Below, piece after piece: positions 8,782-17,781 of a stretch of DNA of 64,000 nt (its first letter is position 1; the number at the start of each line of letters is the position of its first letter). This DNA is from Aquabacter spiritensis (GTDB taxonomy: Bacteria; Pseudomonadota; Alphaproteobacteria; Rhizobiales; Xanthobacteraceae). The stretch covers positions 248,001-312,000 of the forward strand of contig NZ_SMAI01000002.1 in the NCBI RefSeq assembly GCF_004346185.1. Reading direction: 5' to 3'. The notes under the pieces are model-generated. The model did no database searches. It was not told the origin of the DNA and worked only from the letters and a program-made list of their open reading frames with translations. The translations under genes were made by a program, and so were the position numbers.

Positions 8782-9380
8782 TTATCGCGTGCCCGTGCTT
8801 GCGGCGGCGATGACCTTCTCGAGATCGCTTTGTCGCCGACAATTCAGGCGCTGTCGGTGTCGAACTTGACACTGTCGACGATGCTCTGCGGCCAGGCTTT
8901 GCGGAACGGCACCGAGCCTGCCGCGCTATTCGTCCGCATCAGCATGCCGAACTCTCGCACGAACTCGGGGGCGATCGTGGCGGGCGGCCGCTGCGCTGCA
9001 TGGACGCGGTCGAGAGCGGCCTTGGCCTGATCGCGGTCGGCCTTGAGTGGGCGATGCGCTGCCTCCAGAGCTTCGATCTCCGCGCGCCCGACCGGCATTG
9101 GACGGGGCAGGTCGTCCCTGACCTGCCATTCGCGCGCGCGATGCGCGCGCCAGCCGGGCGCCCCCCGCTTCGGCGAGGATGGCGCTTCGGCGCTCGAACG
9201 CAAACGCTGCAGGGATCCACGATCTGGTCGGACATCGCGGCCGCGCCCCGTGTCGCGGCTGCGGCGGCGCGTCCGGGCGTTCACCACCTCGGGAGAGCGC
9301 TCTTCTCCTGCGGGCGCGCGGGGCGGCCCACCGCGACATCGCCGGCGCTCTGAGGAAAAAGATCGTGCTCGGCTCGACAA
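8782..9380 (-). pseudogene. Serine recombinase remnant (C-terminal part, disrupted)
   Basis: The minus-strand frame from 9380 to 8844 ends in residues (AALDRVHAAQRPP, FVREFGMLMRTN, GSVPFRKAWPQSIVD) that closely resemble the coiled-coil and C-terminal tail of large serine site-specific recombinases. The frame is broken at a TGA (8844-8846) where the family has Arg (a CGA-to-TGA change). Past that stop the family ending can still be read as IVGDKA, then, after a one-base deletion, DLEKVIAAASTGTR and a TAA at 8782. The recognisable part covers about 8782-9090; upstream to 9380 the frame is open but I cannot align it. No catalytic Ser domain remains nearby. It is a dead integrase-type gene next to tRNA-Glu. 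Confidence 0.75.
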
Positions 9381-9426
9381 TCTGAAATCAAAGTTGTAAT
9401 TGCAAATAATGCTTGCTCGTTTATTT

Positions 9427-9460
9427 ATCTCATCGAGATATTTAGTTATCTCATCGAGAT
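9427..9460. promoter_or_regulatory. Two tandem 13-bp palindromes (candidate operators)
   Basis: The sequence ATCTCATCGAGAT occurs exactly twice, at 9427-9439 and 9448-9460. Each copy is an inverted repeat ATCTC/GAGAT around ATC, and the copies are 21 bp apart centre to centre, about two helical turns. They lie in an AT-rich island (about 9397-9495) in an otherwise GC-rich sequence, 63-96 bp before the GTG of the giant surface protein. This is the expected geometry for cooperative binding of a dimeric regulator. The regulator is unknown. Confidence 0.6.
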
Positions 9461-9522
9461 GTTTAGGCGAATATATATTACATATTTATTACATTGACTG
9501 ACTCTCGCCAGAGGAGGTTGTT

Positions 9523-12500
9523 GTGCCGACGAATAATCAGCCGACACTTGCGGTGCATCACCTCGTTTTGCTGCAGGGAGTCTTTCCCTCACGGGACGCG
9601 GGTGGCGCCACAGATTCTGTTTTCATGGGGTCGATCCGGTCGTTCGCGGGGAATTTCGCTGCAGGCGGCACCGCGTTCGCCGAAGGCCAGAGTCTTTCAA
9701 TCAACCAAAACACGGCCCTTTTCTCTCTCCTCGGCACGACCTACGGCGGAAACGGCCGAACCACCTTCCAATTGCCGGATCTCAACGGCCGCCTGATGGT
9801 CGGCGTGGGCGATGACACGGCAGCTGGCGAGGCGTTCGGGTCGTCGGCGGTGACGATCGTGCGCGCCAACCTGCCGACGGCCTTGGGCGGCGCCGACGTG
9901 CCGTTCAGCAACGATCAGCTCTCGCTCGGCGTAAGCTTTGTGATCGGCGCGGGAGGGAGCACCGTCGGGCAGATCGTGCCGTTCCTCAGTAACTTCACGC
10001 CTACTGGCTATCTGGCCACCGACGGGGCCACTTTAAGCGTCGCGGAGTTTCCGGAACTGTTTGCTGCCATTGGCAACCAGTTTGGCGGTGACGGCATCTC
10101 GACATTCATGCTGCCCGACTTGCGCGACAAAACCATTATCGGCGCCGGACAGGGCGCTGTGAACTATGCGGTGGGCACGGTGATCGGCAGCGACACCGTT
10201 ACCATCACGGGCAACTCACTCACCGACGTCCTGGCCGCTTCGTTCGACAATCATCAGCCGTCTATGGCGCTGAATTTCATCGTTGCCACCGAAGGCGTTT
10301 ATCCGAACTCGGATTCCTCAGTTCCAGATGATATGCCGTTTCTCGGCGAGATCAGGGCATTTGCCGGCAACACTATTCCCAATGGATGGGCGCTCGCAGA
10401 CGGAAGCACGCTGCAAATCAGTTCGAACGAAGCGCTCTTTGCCATTCTCGGCACCACATACGGCGGGGATGGTGTCACGACCTTCCAATTGCCCAATCTT
10501 ATCGGGCGCGCCATGACGGAGGCTGACGGCGCCTTGGGCGCGGAAGACGGGACGTCCACGTTCCAGTTGACGAACTCCGACCTTCCGGCCAACGCCCTCC
10601 CCACCGGCGCGGTGACCGTCAGCGGCACGGCGGCGGAGGATGCGGTGCTGACCGCCACCGGCACGGTGGCGGACGCCGATGGCGTTCCGGCCTCGGCCGG
10701 CTATCAGTGGCAGCGGCAGGACGGCACCAACTGGGTGGACATCACCGGCGCCACCGGCGCCAGCTACACCCTGACCCAGGCGGAGGTCGGCCATCCGGTG
10801 CGCGCGGTGCTGCGCTACACCGACGGCCAAGGCACCAGCGAGACCGTCGCCAGCGCCGCCACCGCCCCCATCGCCAACGTCAATGATGCCCCCACCGGCA
10901 CGGTGACCGTCAGCGGCACGGCGGCGGAGGATGCGGTGCTGACGGCGACCAGCACGGTGGCGGATGCCGACGGCTTTCCTGGCGCGGTGAGCTATCAGTG
11001 GCAGCGGCAGATCGGCTTCTTCTGGCTGAACATCGCGGACGCCACCGGCACCGCCTACACCCTGACCTCGGCGGAGGTGGGTTACAAGGTGCGCGCGGTG
11101 CTGCTCTATACTGATGGCCAAGGCACCGCCGAGCGCGTCGCCAGCGCCGCCACCGCGACCATCGCCAACGTCAATGACGCCCCCACCGGCGCGGTGACCG
11201 TCAGCGGCACGGCGGCGGAGGATGCGGTGCTGACCGCCACCAGCACGGTGGCGGATGCCGACGGCGTTCCGGCCTCGGCCGGCTATCAATGGCAGCGGCA
11301 GGACGGCACCAACTGGGTGGACATCGCTGGGGCGACCGGCGCCAGCTATACCCTGACCCAGGACGATGTGGGCCACGCGGTGCGCGCGGAGCTGCGCTAT
11401 ACCGACGGCCAGGGCACCGCCGAGAGCGTCGCCAGCGCCGCCACCGCGACCATCGCCAACGTCAATGACCCCCCCACCGGCGCGGTGACCGTCAGCGGCA
11501 CGGCGGCGGAGGATGCGGTGCTGACCGCCACCAGCACGGTGGCGGACGCCGACGGCGTTCCAGCCTCGGCCGGCTATCAATGGCAGCGGCAGGACGGCAC
11601 CAACTGGGTGGACATCACCGGCGCCACCGGCGCGAGCTACACCCTGACCCAGGACGATGTGGGCCATCCGGTGCGCGCGGTGCTTCGCTACACCGACGGC
11701 CAGGGCACCGCCGAGCGCGTCGCCAGCGCCGCCACCGCGCCTATCGCCAACGTCAATGATGCCCCCACCGGCGCGGTGACCGTCAGCGGCACGGCGGCGG
11801 AGGATGCGGTGCTGACCGCCACCAGCACGGTGGCGGACGCCGACGGCGTTCCAGCCTCGGCCGGCTATCAATGGCAGCGGCAGGACGGCACCAACTGGGT
11901 GGACATCATTGGCGCCACCGGCACCAGCTACACCCTGACCCAGGCGGAGGTGGGCCATCCGGTGCGCGCGGTGCTGCGCTATACCGATGGCCAGGGCACC
12001 CCCGAGAGCGTCGCCAGCGCCGCCACCGCCCCCGTCGCCAACGTCAACGACGCCCCCACCGGCACGGTGACCGTCAGCGGCACGGCGGCGGAGGATGCGG
12101 TGCTGACCGCGACCAGCACGGTGGCGGATGCCGACGGCGTTCCGGCCTCGGCCGGCTATCAATGGCAGCGGCAGGACGGCGCAGTCTGGGTGGACATCAT
12201 TGGCGCCACCGGCACGACCTACACCCTGAGCCAGGCGGAGGTCGGCCATCGCGTGCGCGCGGAGCTGCGCTACACCGACGGCCAGGGCACCGCCGAGAGC
12301 ATCGCCAGCGCCGCCACCGCGACCATCGCCAACGTCAACGACGCCCCCACCGGCACGGTGAGGGTCAGTGGCGCGGCGGCGGAGGATGCGGTGCTGACGG
12401 CGAGCCATGCGGTGGCGGATGCCGACGGCATTGCGGGCGCGGTCAGCTATCAATGGCAGCGGCAGGACGGCGCCGTCTGGGTGGACATCGCGGGCGCCAC

Positions 12501-15500
12501 CTACACCAGCTACACCCTGACCCAGGCGGAGGTCGGCCATCGGGTGCGCGCGGAGCTGCGCTATACCGACGGCCAGGGCACCGCCGAGAGCATCGCCAGC
12601 GCCGCCACCGCGACCATCGCCAACGTCAACGACGCCCCCACCGGCGCGGTGACGGTGAGCGGCACGGCAGCCGAGGATGCGGTGCTGACCGCCACCGGCA
12701 CCGTGGCGGATGCCGACGGCGTTCCGGGCGCGGTCAGCTATCAGTGGCAGCGGCAGGACGGCGCCACCTGGGTGGACATCACCGGCGCCATCGGGACCAG
12801 CTACACCCTGACCCAGGCGGAGGTCGGCCATCGAGTGCGCGCGGAGCTGCGCTATACCGATGGCCAAGGCACCGCCGAGAGCGTCACCAGCGCTCCGACC
12901 GCGACCATCGCCAACGTCAACGATGCCCCCACCGGTACGGTGACCGTGAGTGGCGCGGCTGCGGAGGATGCGGTGCTGACGGCGAGCCATGCGGTGGCGG
13001 ATGCCGACGGCTTTCCGGCCTCGGCCGGCTATCAGTGGCAGCGGCAGGACGGCACCAACTGGGTGGACATCACCGGCGCCACCGGCGCCAGCTACACCCT
13101 GACCCAGGACGATGTGGGCCATCCGGTGCGCGCGGTGCTTCGCTACACCGACGGCCAGGGCACCGCCGAGCGCGTCGCCAGCGCCGCCACCGCGCCTATC
13201 GCCAACGTCAATGATGCCCCGACCGGCACGGTGACCGTCAGCGGCACGGCGGCGGAGGATGCGGTGCTGACCGCCACCGGCACGGTGGCGGATGCCGACG
13301 GCGTTCCAGCCTCGGTCGGCTATCAATGGCAGCGGCAGGACGGCACCAACTGGGTGGACATCACCGGCGCCACCGGCGCCAGCTACACCCTGACCCAGGC
13401 GGAGGTGGGCCATCCGGTGCGCGCGGAGCTGCGCTATACCGACGGCCAGGGCACCGCCGAGAGCGTCGCCAGCGCCGCCACCGCCCCCGTCTCCAACGTC
13501 AATGACGCCCCAACCGGCACGGTGACCGTCAGCGGCACGGCGGCGGAGGATGCGGTGCTGACGGCGAGCCATACGGTGGCGGATGCCGACGGCTTTCCCG
13601 CCTCGGTCGACTATCAATGGCAGCGGCAGGACGGCACGAACTGGGTGGACATCGCTGGGGCGACCGGTACCAGCTATACCCTGACCCAGGACGATGTGGG
13701 CCACGCGGTGCGCGCGGAGCTGCGCTATACCGACGGCCAGGGCACCGCCGAGAGCGTCGCCAGCGCCGCCACCGCCCCCGTCTCCAACGTCAATGACGCC
13801 CCAACCGGCACGGTGACCGTCAGCGGCACGGCGGCGGAGGATGCGGTGCTGACCGCCACCGGCACGGTGGCGGATGCCGATGGCGTTCCGGCCTCGGCCG
13901 GCTATCAATGGCAGCGGCAGGACGGCACCGGCTGGGTGGACATCACCGGGGCCACCGGCACCAGCTATACCCTGGCCCAGGCGGAGGTCGGCCATCCGGT
14001 GCGCGCGGTGCTGCGCTACACCGATGGCCAGGGCACCGTCGAGACCGTCGCCAGCGCCGCCACCGCCCCCGTCGCCAACGTCAATGACGCCCCCACCGGC
14101 ACTGTGACCGTCAGCGGCACGGCGGCGGAGGATGCGGTGCTGACGGCGAGCCATATGGTGGCGGATGCCGACGGCTTTCCAGCCTCGGTCGGCTATCAAT
14201 GGCAGCGGCAGGACGGCGCCGTCTGGGTGGACATCATTGGCGCCACCGGCACGACCTACACCCTGAGCCAGGCGGAGGTCGGCCATCGCGTGCGCGCGGA
14301 GCTGCGCTACACCGACGGCCAGGGCGCCGTCGAGACCGTCGCCAGCGCCCCGACCGCCCCCATCGCCAACGTCAATGATGCCCCCACCGGCATGGTGACG
14401 GTGAGCGGCACGGCAAGCGAGGATGCGGTGCTGACGGCGAGCCATATGGTGGCGGATGCCGACGGCTTTCCAGCCTCGGTCGACTATCAGTGGCAGCGGC
14501 AGGACGGCGCCGTCTGGGTGGACATCATTGGCGCCACCGGCACGACCTACACCCTGACCCAGGCGGAGGTCGGCCATCGCGTGCGCGCGGAGCTGCGCTA
14601 CACCGACGGCCAGGGCGCCGTCGAGTCCGTCGCCAGCGCCGCCACCGCGCCCATCGCCGCGTCGCTGCCTCCTAACTCCGCTCCCTCGGCGCAGGATGAC
14701 GCCTTCGTCGCCATTCGAGGCGAAGCCACCCTCCTCAATCTGCTGGCCAACGACCGCGACCCGGAGGGCGCCGCGCTCACCATCACCCAGGTGGAGGGCC
14801 AGGCGATCTCGGTCGACAGCCCCGTCACTGTCGCCACCGGCACGGTGACGCTACTGGCAGACGGCCGGCTCAGCTTCACGCCCGCGGCGGGCGTCGAGGG
14901 GCTGGTCGTCTTCACCTACACCGTCTCCGACGGCGCCCTGACCGCCAGCGCCACGGTGTCCGTCACTGTGACGCCGCCCGCCGCCGCGCCTACGCCGGAG
15001 GATGACACCTTCACCACCGCGGCGGGGGAGGCCGTCATCATCGACGTGCTCGCCAATGATGCGGACGGGGACGTCCCAAGCGACTGGCGCGTGGTGCGGG
15101 TGGATGGCGGCGCTATCGCGAGCGGCCTCTCCCTCGCGGTGGAGGGCGGTGCTGTGACGCTCACCGAGGCGGGGCTCCTGCGCTTCACCCCGAAGCCCGG
15201 CTATGACGGGCCGGTCCGCTTCACCTACACCGTCTCGGACGGCACCGGCGGGATCGCCACAGCCGTTGTCACCGGCACCGTCTTGGGCCCTACGGGGGAG
15301 AACGCCTCCCCGCTGGCCCATAGCGATGTCTTACCCCTCCACGCCGACGGCCGCCCCGTGGCCCTGGACGTGCTCGCCAATGATAGCGACCCTGAGGGTG
15401 CTCCCTTGCGCGTCACCGCCATTGACGGCCACGCCATCACTGTGGGAGGCGCGGTGGGCGTGGACGGGGGGAGGGTGACGCTTTCGACGGACGGAACCCT

Positions 15501-16740
15501 CCTCTTCACGCCCGACGAAGGCCAGCCCGGCTCCGTCACCTTCAGCTACACCGTTGCCGACCCTGCGGGGGGCACCGCCTCCGCCCTGGTCACCAGCTCC
15601 GCCGTCCTCGCCGATCTCATGCCCCGGATCGAGACCGCACTGGAGACCCATGGCAACGCCGTCAGGGATCCCGCCGCCCTCCTGCCCGTCATTTCCGTGA
15701 TCTTCCCTGGCGCCCTGGTGGGCTCCGGCAACACGGACGGCCCCGGTGGGGGCTATGTGCCTCCGGCGGGCTACGGCTTCGATGAAAGCAGCCTCCTGAC
15801 AGGCACGAAGGGCCTGCTGGATAAGCTGGTGACCGTCGCTCTCGGGTTCGACACGGACGGCACCGACCTCGTCACCGACCTTGGCTCGGGCCAGTTGACC
15901 AGCACCACCGCCCAGAGCCTGGCCATCCAGACGATTTCGGGGGCGGGCCGCACCATCGTTTTCGAGGCCGGCGGCAGCGCGACCTCCTTCGCCAGCGACA
16001 CGGCGGGGGCTCACGCTTGGTCGCGGGCATTTGCGCAGAGCGTTCTTCAGCCGGATTTCGATCCCGCCAGCGTCGTCGCCTTTGACCGCGGCGGCCAGGG
16101 TGCGGCCTTCCAGAGCGACATGGCCAGCGGCGCGCCGCTCGCGGTGAAGATCGACGGGCAGGAGGCCGACACGCCCCATATCGCCCTCTCCAGCCCGTTC
16201 GGTCTCGCGGACTTCATCGCCGTCGACGGCGGCAGCGCGGTGGAGGTCGCGCGCCTCGTCACCACCGCCCGCACACTGGGGGGTGCCGACGACCAACAGG
16301 CGATCATCCGCATGCGCCAGAACGGTATGCAGGATGTCGAGCTCATGTTCTACAAGGTTGACGATTATTCCGGCACCGTGGACGGGCTGCGGCCCGGGGA
16401 TGCCGGCTATGATGCGGCGAGCCGTGTCCATGCCTACCAGACCGATGCCGGCGCCACCTCGATTTCCGGTGCCGGCTACGGCAGGTATGGCGAAGCCCGC
16501 CTTGCCGGGGTGGATGACGGCGATCTCATCGCCATGCGGATCACCTCCGGCGGACACGACTTCTACATGTTCGCCAATGCCAACGAGACGGTGGATGGGC
16601 AAGGCATCAACCACGTGTGGAACTACGGCCTCAATACGTGGGGTTGGGAAGACGTCTACGGCGGCGGCGACCGCGACTTCAATGACCTCGTCGTCCAGAT
16701 GGACTTCGTCTCCGCCGCGCTCCCAGACACCTTCCTGTGA
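9523..16740 (+). CDS. Giant repeat surface protein: tail-collar domains, 14 Ig-like repeats, cadherin-like domains, DUF4114-like end
   Basis: A 2405-residue protein starting at GTG 9523 behind a strong GAGGAGG. About residues 35-335 carry three phage-tail-collar-like units (segments such as GTTYGGNGRTTFQLPDLNGR, a shortened FMLPDLRDK, and TTFQLPNLIGR). Residues 360-1717 are fourteen consecutive 97-residue Ig/cadherin-like repeats (each with YQWQRQ, SYTLTQ, LRYTDGQG and ANVNDA signatures). Residues 1718-2030 are three cadherin-like units with LLANDRDPEGA-type calcium motifs. The C-terminus has the DUF4114 signature GWEDVYGGGDRDFNDL at about 2373-2388. There is no N-terminal signal peptide or autotransporter barrel, so type I secretion is likely, but no type I exporter lies nearby. 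Likely a calcium-stabilised adhesin or matrix protein; tail-collar domains at the N-terminus are unusual in this role. Confidence 0.88.
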   Translation: MPTNNQPTLAVHHLVLLQGVFPSRDAGGATDSVFMGSIRSFAGNFAAGGTAFAEGQSLSINQNTALFSLLGTTYGGNGRTTFQLPDLNGRLMVGVGDDTAAGEAFGSSAVTIVRANLPTALGGADVPFSNDQLSLGVSFVIGAGGSTVGQIVPFLSNFTPTGYLATDGATLSVAEFPELFAAIGNQFGGDGISTFMLPDLRDKTIIGAGQGAVNYAVGTVIGSDTVTITGNSLTDVLAASFDNHQPSMALNFIVATEGVYPNSDSSVPDDMPFLGEIRAFAGNTIPNGWALADGSTLQISSNEALFAILGTTYGGDGVTTFQLPNLIGRAMTEADGALGAEDGTSTFQLTNSDLPANALPTGAVTVSGTAAEDAVLTATGTVADADGVPASAGYQWQRQDGTNWVDITGATGASYTLTQAEVGHPVRAVLRYTDGQGTSETVASAATAPIANVNDAPTGTVTVSGTAAEDAVLTATSTVADADGFPGAVSYQWQRQIGFFWLNIADATGTAYTLTSAEVGYKVRAVLLYTDGQGTAERVASAATATIANVNDAPTGAVTVSGTAAEDAVLTATSTVADADGVPASAGYQWQRQDGTNWVDIAGATGASYTLTQDDVGHAVRAELRYTDGQGTAESVASAATATIANVNDPPTGAVTVSGTAAEDAVLTATSTVADADGVPASAGYQWQRQDGTNWVDITGATGASYTLTQDDVGHPVRAVLRYTDGQGTAERVASAATAPIANVNDAPTGAVTVSGTAAEDAVLTATSTVADADGVPASAGYQWQRQDGTNWVDIIGATGTSYTLTQAEVGHPVRAVLRYTDGQGTPESVASAATAPVANVNDAPTGTVTVSGTAAEDAVLTATSTVADADGVPASAGYQWQRQDGAVWVDIIGATGTTYTLSQAEVGHRVRAELRYTDGQGTAESIASAATATIANVNDAPTGTVRVSGAAAEDAVLTASHAVADADGIAGAVSYQWQRQDGAVWVDIAGATYTSYTLTQAEVGHRVRAELRYTDGQGTAESIASAATATIANVNDAPTGAVTVSGTAAEDAVLTATGTVADADGVPGAVSYQWQRQDGATWVDITGAIGTSYTLTQAEVGHRVRAELRYTDGQGTAESVTSAPTATIANVNDAPTGTVTVSGAAAEDAVLTASHAVADADGFPASAGYQWQRQDGTNWVDITGATGASYTLTQDDVGHPVRAVLRYTDGQGTAERVASAATAPIANVNDAPTGTVTVSGTAAEDAVLTATGTVADADGVPASVGYQWQRQDGTNWVDITGATGASYTLTQAEVGHPVRAELRYTDGQGTAESVASAATAPVSNVNDAPTGTVTVSGTAAEDAVLTASHTVADADGFPASVDYQWQRQDGTNWVDIAGATGTSYTLTQDDVGHAVRAELRYTDGQGTAESVASAATAPVSNVNDAPTGTVTVSGTAAEDAVLTATGTVADADGVPASAGYQWQRQDGTGWVDITGATGTSYTLAQAEVGHPVRAVLRYTDGQGTVETVASAATAPVANVNDAPTGTVTVSGTAAEDAVLTASHMVADADGFPASVGYQWQRQDGAVWVDIIGATGTTYTLSQAEVGHRVRAELRYTDGQGAVETVASAPTAPIANVNDAPTGMVTVSGTASEDAVLTASHMVADADGFPASVDYQWQRQDGAVWVDIIGATGTTYTLTQAEVGHRVRAELRYTDGQGAVESVASAATAPIAASLPPNSAPSAQDDAFVAIRGEATLLNLLANDRDPEGAALTITQVEGQAISVDSPVTVATGTVTLLADGRLSFTPAAGVEGLVVFTYTVSDGALTASATVSVTVTPPAAAPTPEDDTFTTAAGEAVIIDVLANDADGDVPSDWRVVRVDGGAIASGLSLAVEGGAVTLTEAGLLRFTPKPGYDGPVRFTYTVSDGTGGIATAVVTGTVLGPTGENASPLAHSDVLPLHADGRPVALDVLANDSDPEGAPLRVTAIDGHAITVGGAVGVDGGRVTLSTDGTLLFTPDEGQPGSVTFSYTVADPAGGTASALVTSSAVLADLMPRIETALETHGNAVRDPAALLPVISVIFPGALVGSGNTDGPGGGYVPPAGYGFDESSLLTGTKGLLDKLVTVALGFDTDGTDLVTDLGSGQLTSTTAQSLAIQTISGAGRTIVFEAGGSATSFASDTAGAHAWSRAFAQSVLQPDFDPASVVAFDRGGQGAAFQSDMASGAPLAVKIDGQEADTPHIALSSPFGLADFIAVDGGSAVEVARLVTTARTLGGADDQQAIIRMRQNGMQDVELMFYKVDDYSGTVDGLRPGDAGYDAASRVHAYQTDAGATSISGAGYGRYGEARLAGVDDGDLIAMRITSGGHDFYMFANANETVDGQGINHVWNYGLNTWGWEDVYGGGDRDFNDLVVQMDFVSAALPDTFL
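10600..14673 (+). repeat. 14 tandem 291-bp coding repeats
   Basis: Fourteen head-to-tail units of exactly 291 bp (97 codons) inside the giant surface protein, with boundaries at CCC codons (10600, 10891 and so on). Units are close to identical in DNA as well as protein. Substitutions are concentrated at a few places: TSTV/TGTV/SHAV/SHMV, VPASAG/FPASVD/VPGAVS and DITGATGAS/DIIGATGTT, and these variants are shuffled between units as expected from unequal exchange and gene conversion. Unit 2 is the most divergent, and the last unit loses the NVNDA end. Confidence 0.95.
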
Positions 16741-17046
16741 GGCGCGAGGGATGCCCCGCGTTCAGTGAGGTCGCGGGATTGTGCTTCAAAGGCCCGCGAC
16801 AAGCCGAGACTGGAACCAGCCCGCCCCTGTCTTCATGTCAATCAAGCCCCCAGCGCAATGGTCGCGCTGCGTTCCAAGGTATTTTAGCTCATCTGCCCTG
16901 GACAACTTTTCACAGAATACTTCCTCGGTGATACGTGCTCGATCCGATTGAGGACTTGGTCTTCCGGCCGGGGGAACAAGCTCTCTGGCCTGCTGCCGGT
17001 TTCGTGGACAGCGAGATAAGGTGTTCAGCGGGACTGGGGAGCTGGA
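16741..17046. other. Gene-free spacer
   Basis: 306 bp between the giant surface protein and the IS3 remnant. Short open frames exist on both strands, but none resembles a known family and no terminator hairpin with a T-run was seen. It probably contains the end of the decayed insertion element. Confidence 0.4.
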
Positions 17047-17300
17047 ATGCGACGACGGAGGTTCGGCCGCGAGTTCAAGCTCGAGGCTGTGAGGTTGGTG
17101 AAGGATCGGGGCGACGCGGTTGCGCAGGCTGCCCGCGACTCGGATGTCCACGAGACCGTGCTGCGTAAATGGATCCGCGAGGCGAATGCGGATCCCCAGC
17201 ATCCGTGTCCCGGCCACGGGCAGTTAAGGCCCGAGCGTCGAGATTCATCGGCTGCGCAGGCAAGGGGCCAAGCTGAAGGCGGAGCATGACCTCCTAGGCT
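17047..17300 (+). pseudogene. IS3-family transposase OrfA remnant
   Basis: ATG 17047 opens an IS3 OrfA-like helix-turn-helix protein: residues 1-60 (RRRFGREFKLEAVRLV, VAQAARDSDVHETVLRKWIRE, ADPQHPCPGHGQL) match the DNA-binding start of this family. After GHGQL the frame is shifted. The expected leucine-zipper part is still readable in another frame as EIHRLRRQ-GAKLKAEHDLL before similarity stops near 17297. The rest of OrfA and all of OrfB (DDE domain) are missing. This is a truncated, inactive insertion-sequence fragment downstream of the giant surface gene. Confidence 0.8.
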
Positions 17301-17460
17301 GTTTGATCCCGTGATTTGATGGTGCAATCTCGACGCGCGAATTCCTGCCTGAAGATGCATTCTCGTCCTCAGCCCCGAATCGGCCCTCCGCCGCGGCGGG
17401 GATGGCCGCAAGGCCGTCAATCGCGGTTGCGGCGAAGCCAGCAGGAGGGTGTCGGAGACG

Positions 17461-17645
17461 TCATGTCATGTGCGTGAGGCGTCGGTGCGCCGCCGTCGGT
17501 GTTGACACCGACGGTGATCATTGCGGCGACCGACACGGTACGGCCGCACCGGGCCGTGAGGTCGGTGGCGTCGATCCGCGATCGGTCAGTCACTCTCGCT
17601 TGGGCGGTTCAAAAAGGCCTTCAAGGCGCCGTAGATCTCTTGGCA
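17461..17645 (-). pseudogene. IS256 (mutator-type) transposase fragment
   Basis: The minus strand reads IYGALKAFLNRPSESD, then a TGA where mutator transposases have Trp, then after a 2-base shift IDATDLTARCGRTVSVAAMITVGVNTDG, matching the conserved region around the first catalytic Asp (IDAT) of IS256-family transposases. Similarity fades beyond 17461. The nonsense change, the shift and the missing ends show it is dead. Together with the IS3 piece it forms an insertion-sequence graveyard between the surface gene and the GntR locus. Confidence 0.7.
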
Positions 17646-17781
17646 CAGCCGCGGCACCTGCGAACCCGCTCTGAGAGGTCCACCTTTATGATCCTCTTTG
17701 CTCAACCGAGTCCCTGTTCTCCCCGTGAAATCAAAGCTTGAAGATGCAGGACGATGTGTCCGCTATGGTGCCCCGCTCGCC

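Noticed and set aside
10318-14577. A 1419-codon antisense open frame inside the repeat array
   Set aside because: It arises because the repeat period (291 bp) is divisible by three and the GC-rich repeats lack antisense stops; its product is low-complexity His/Arg/Gly repeats that mirror the sense units.
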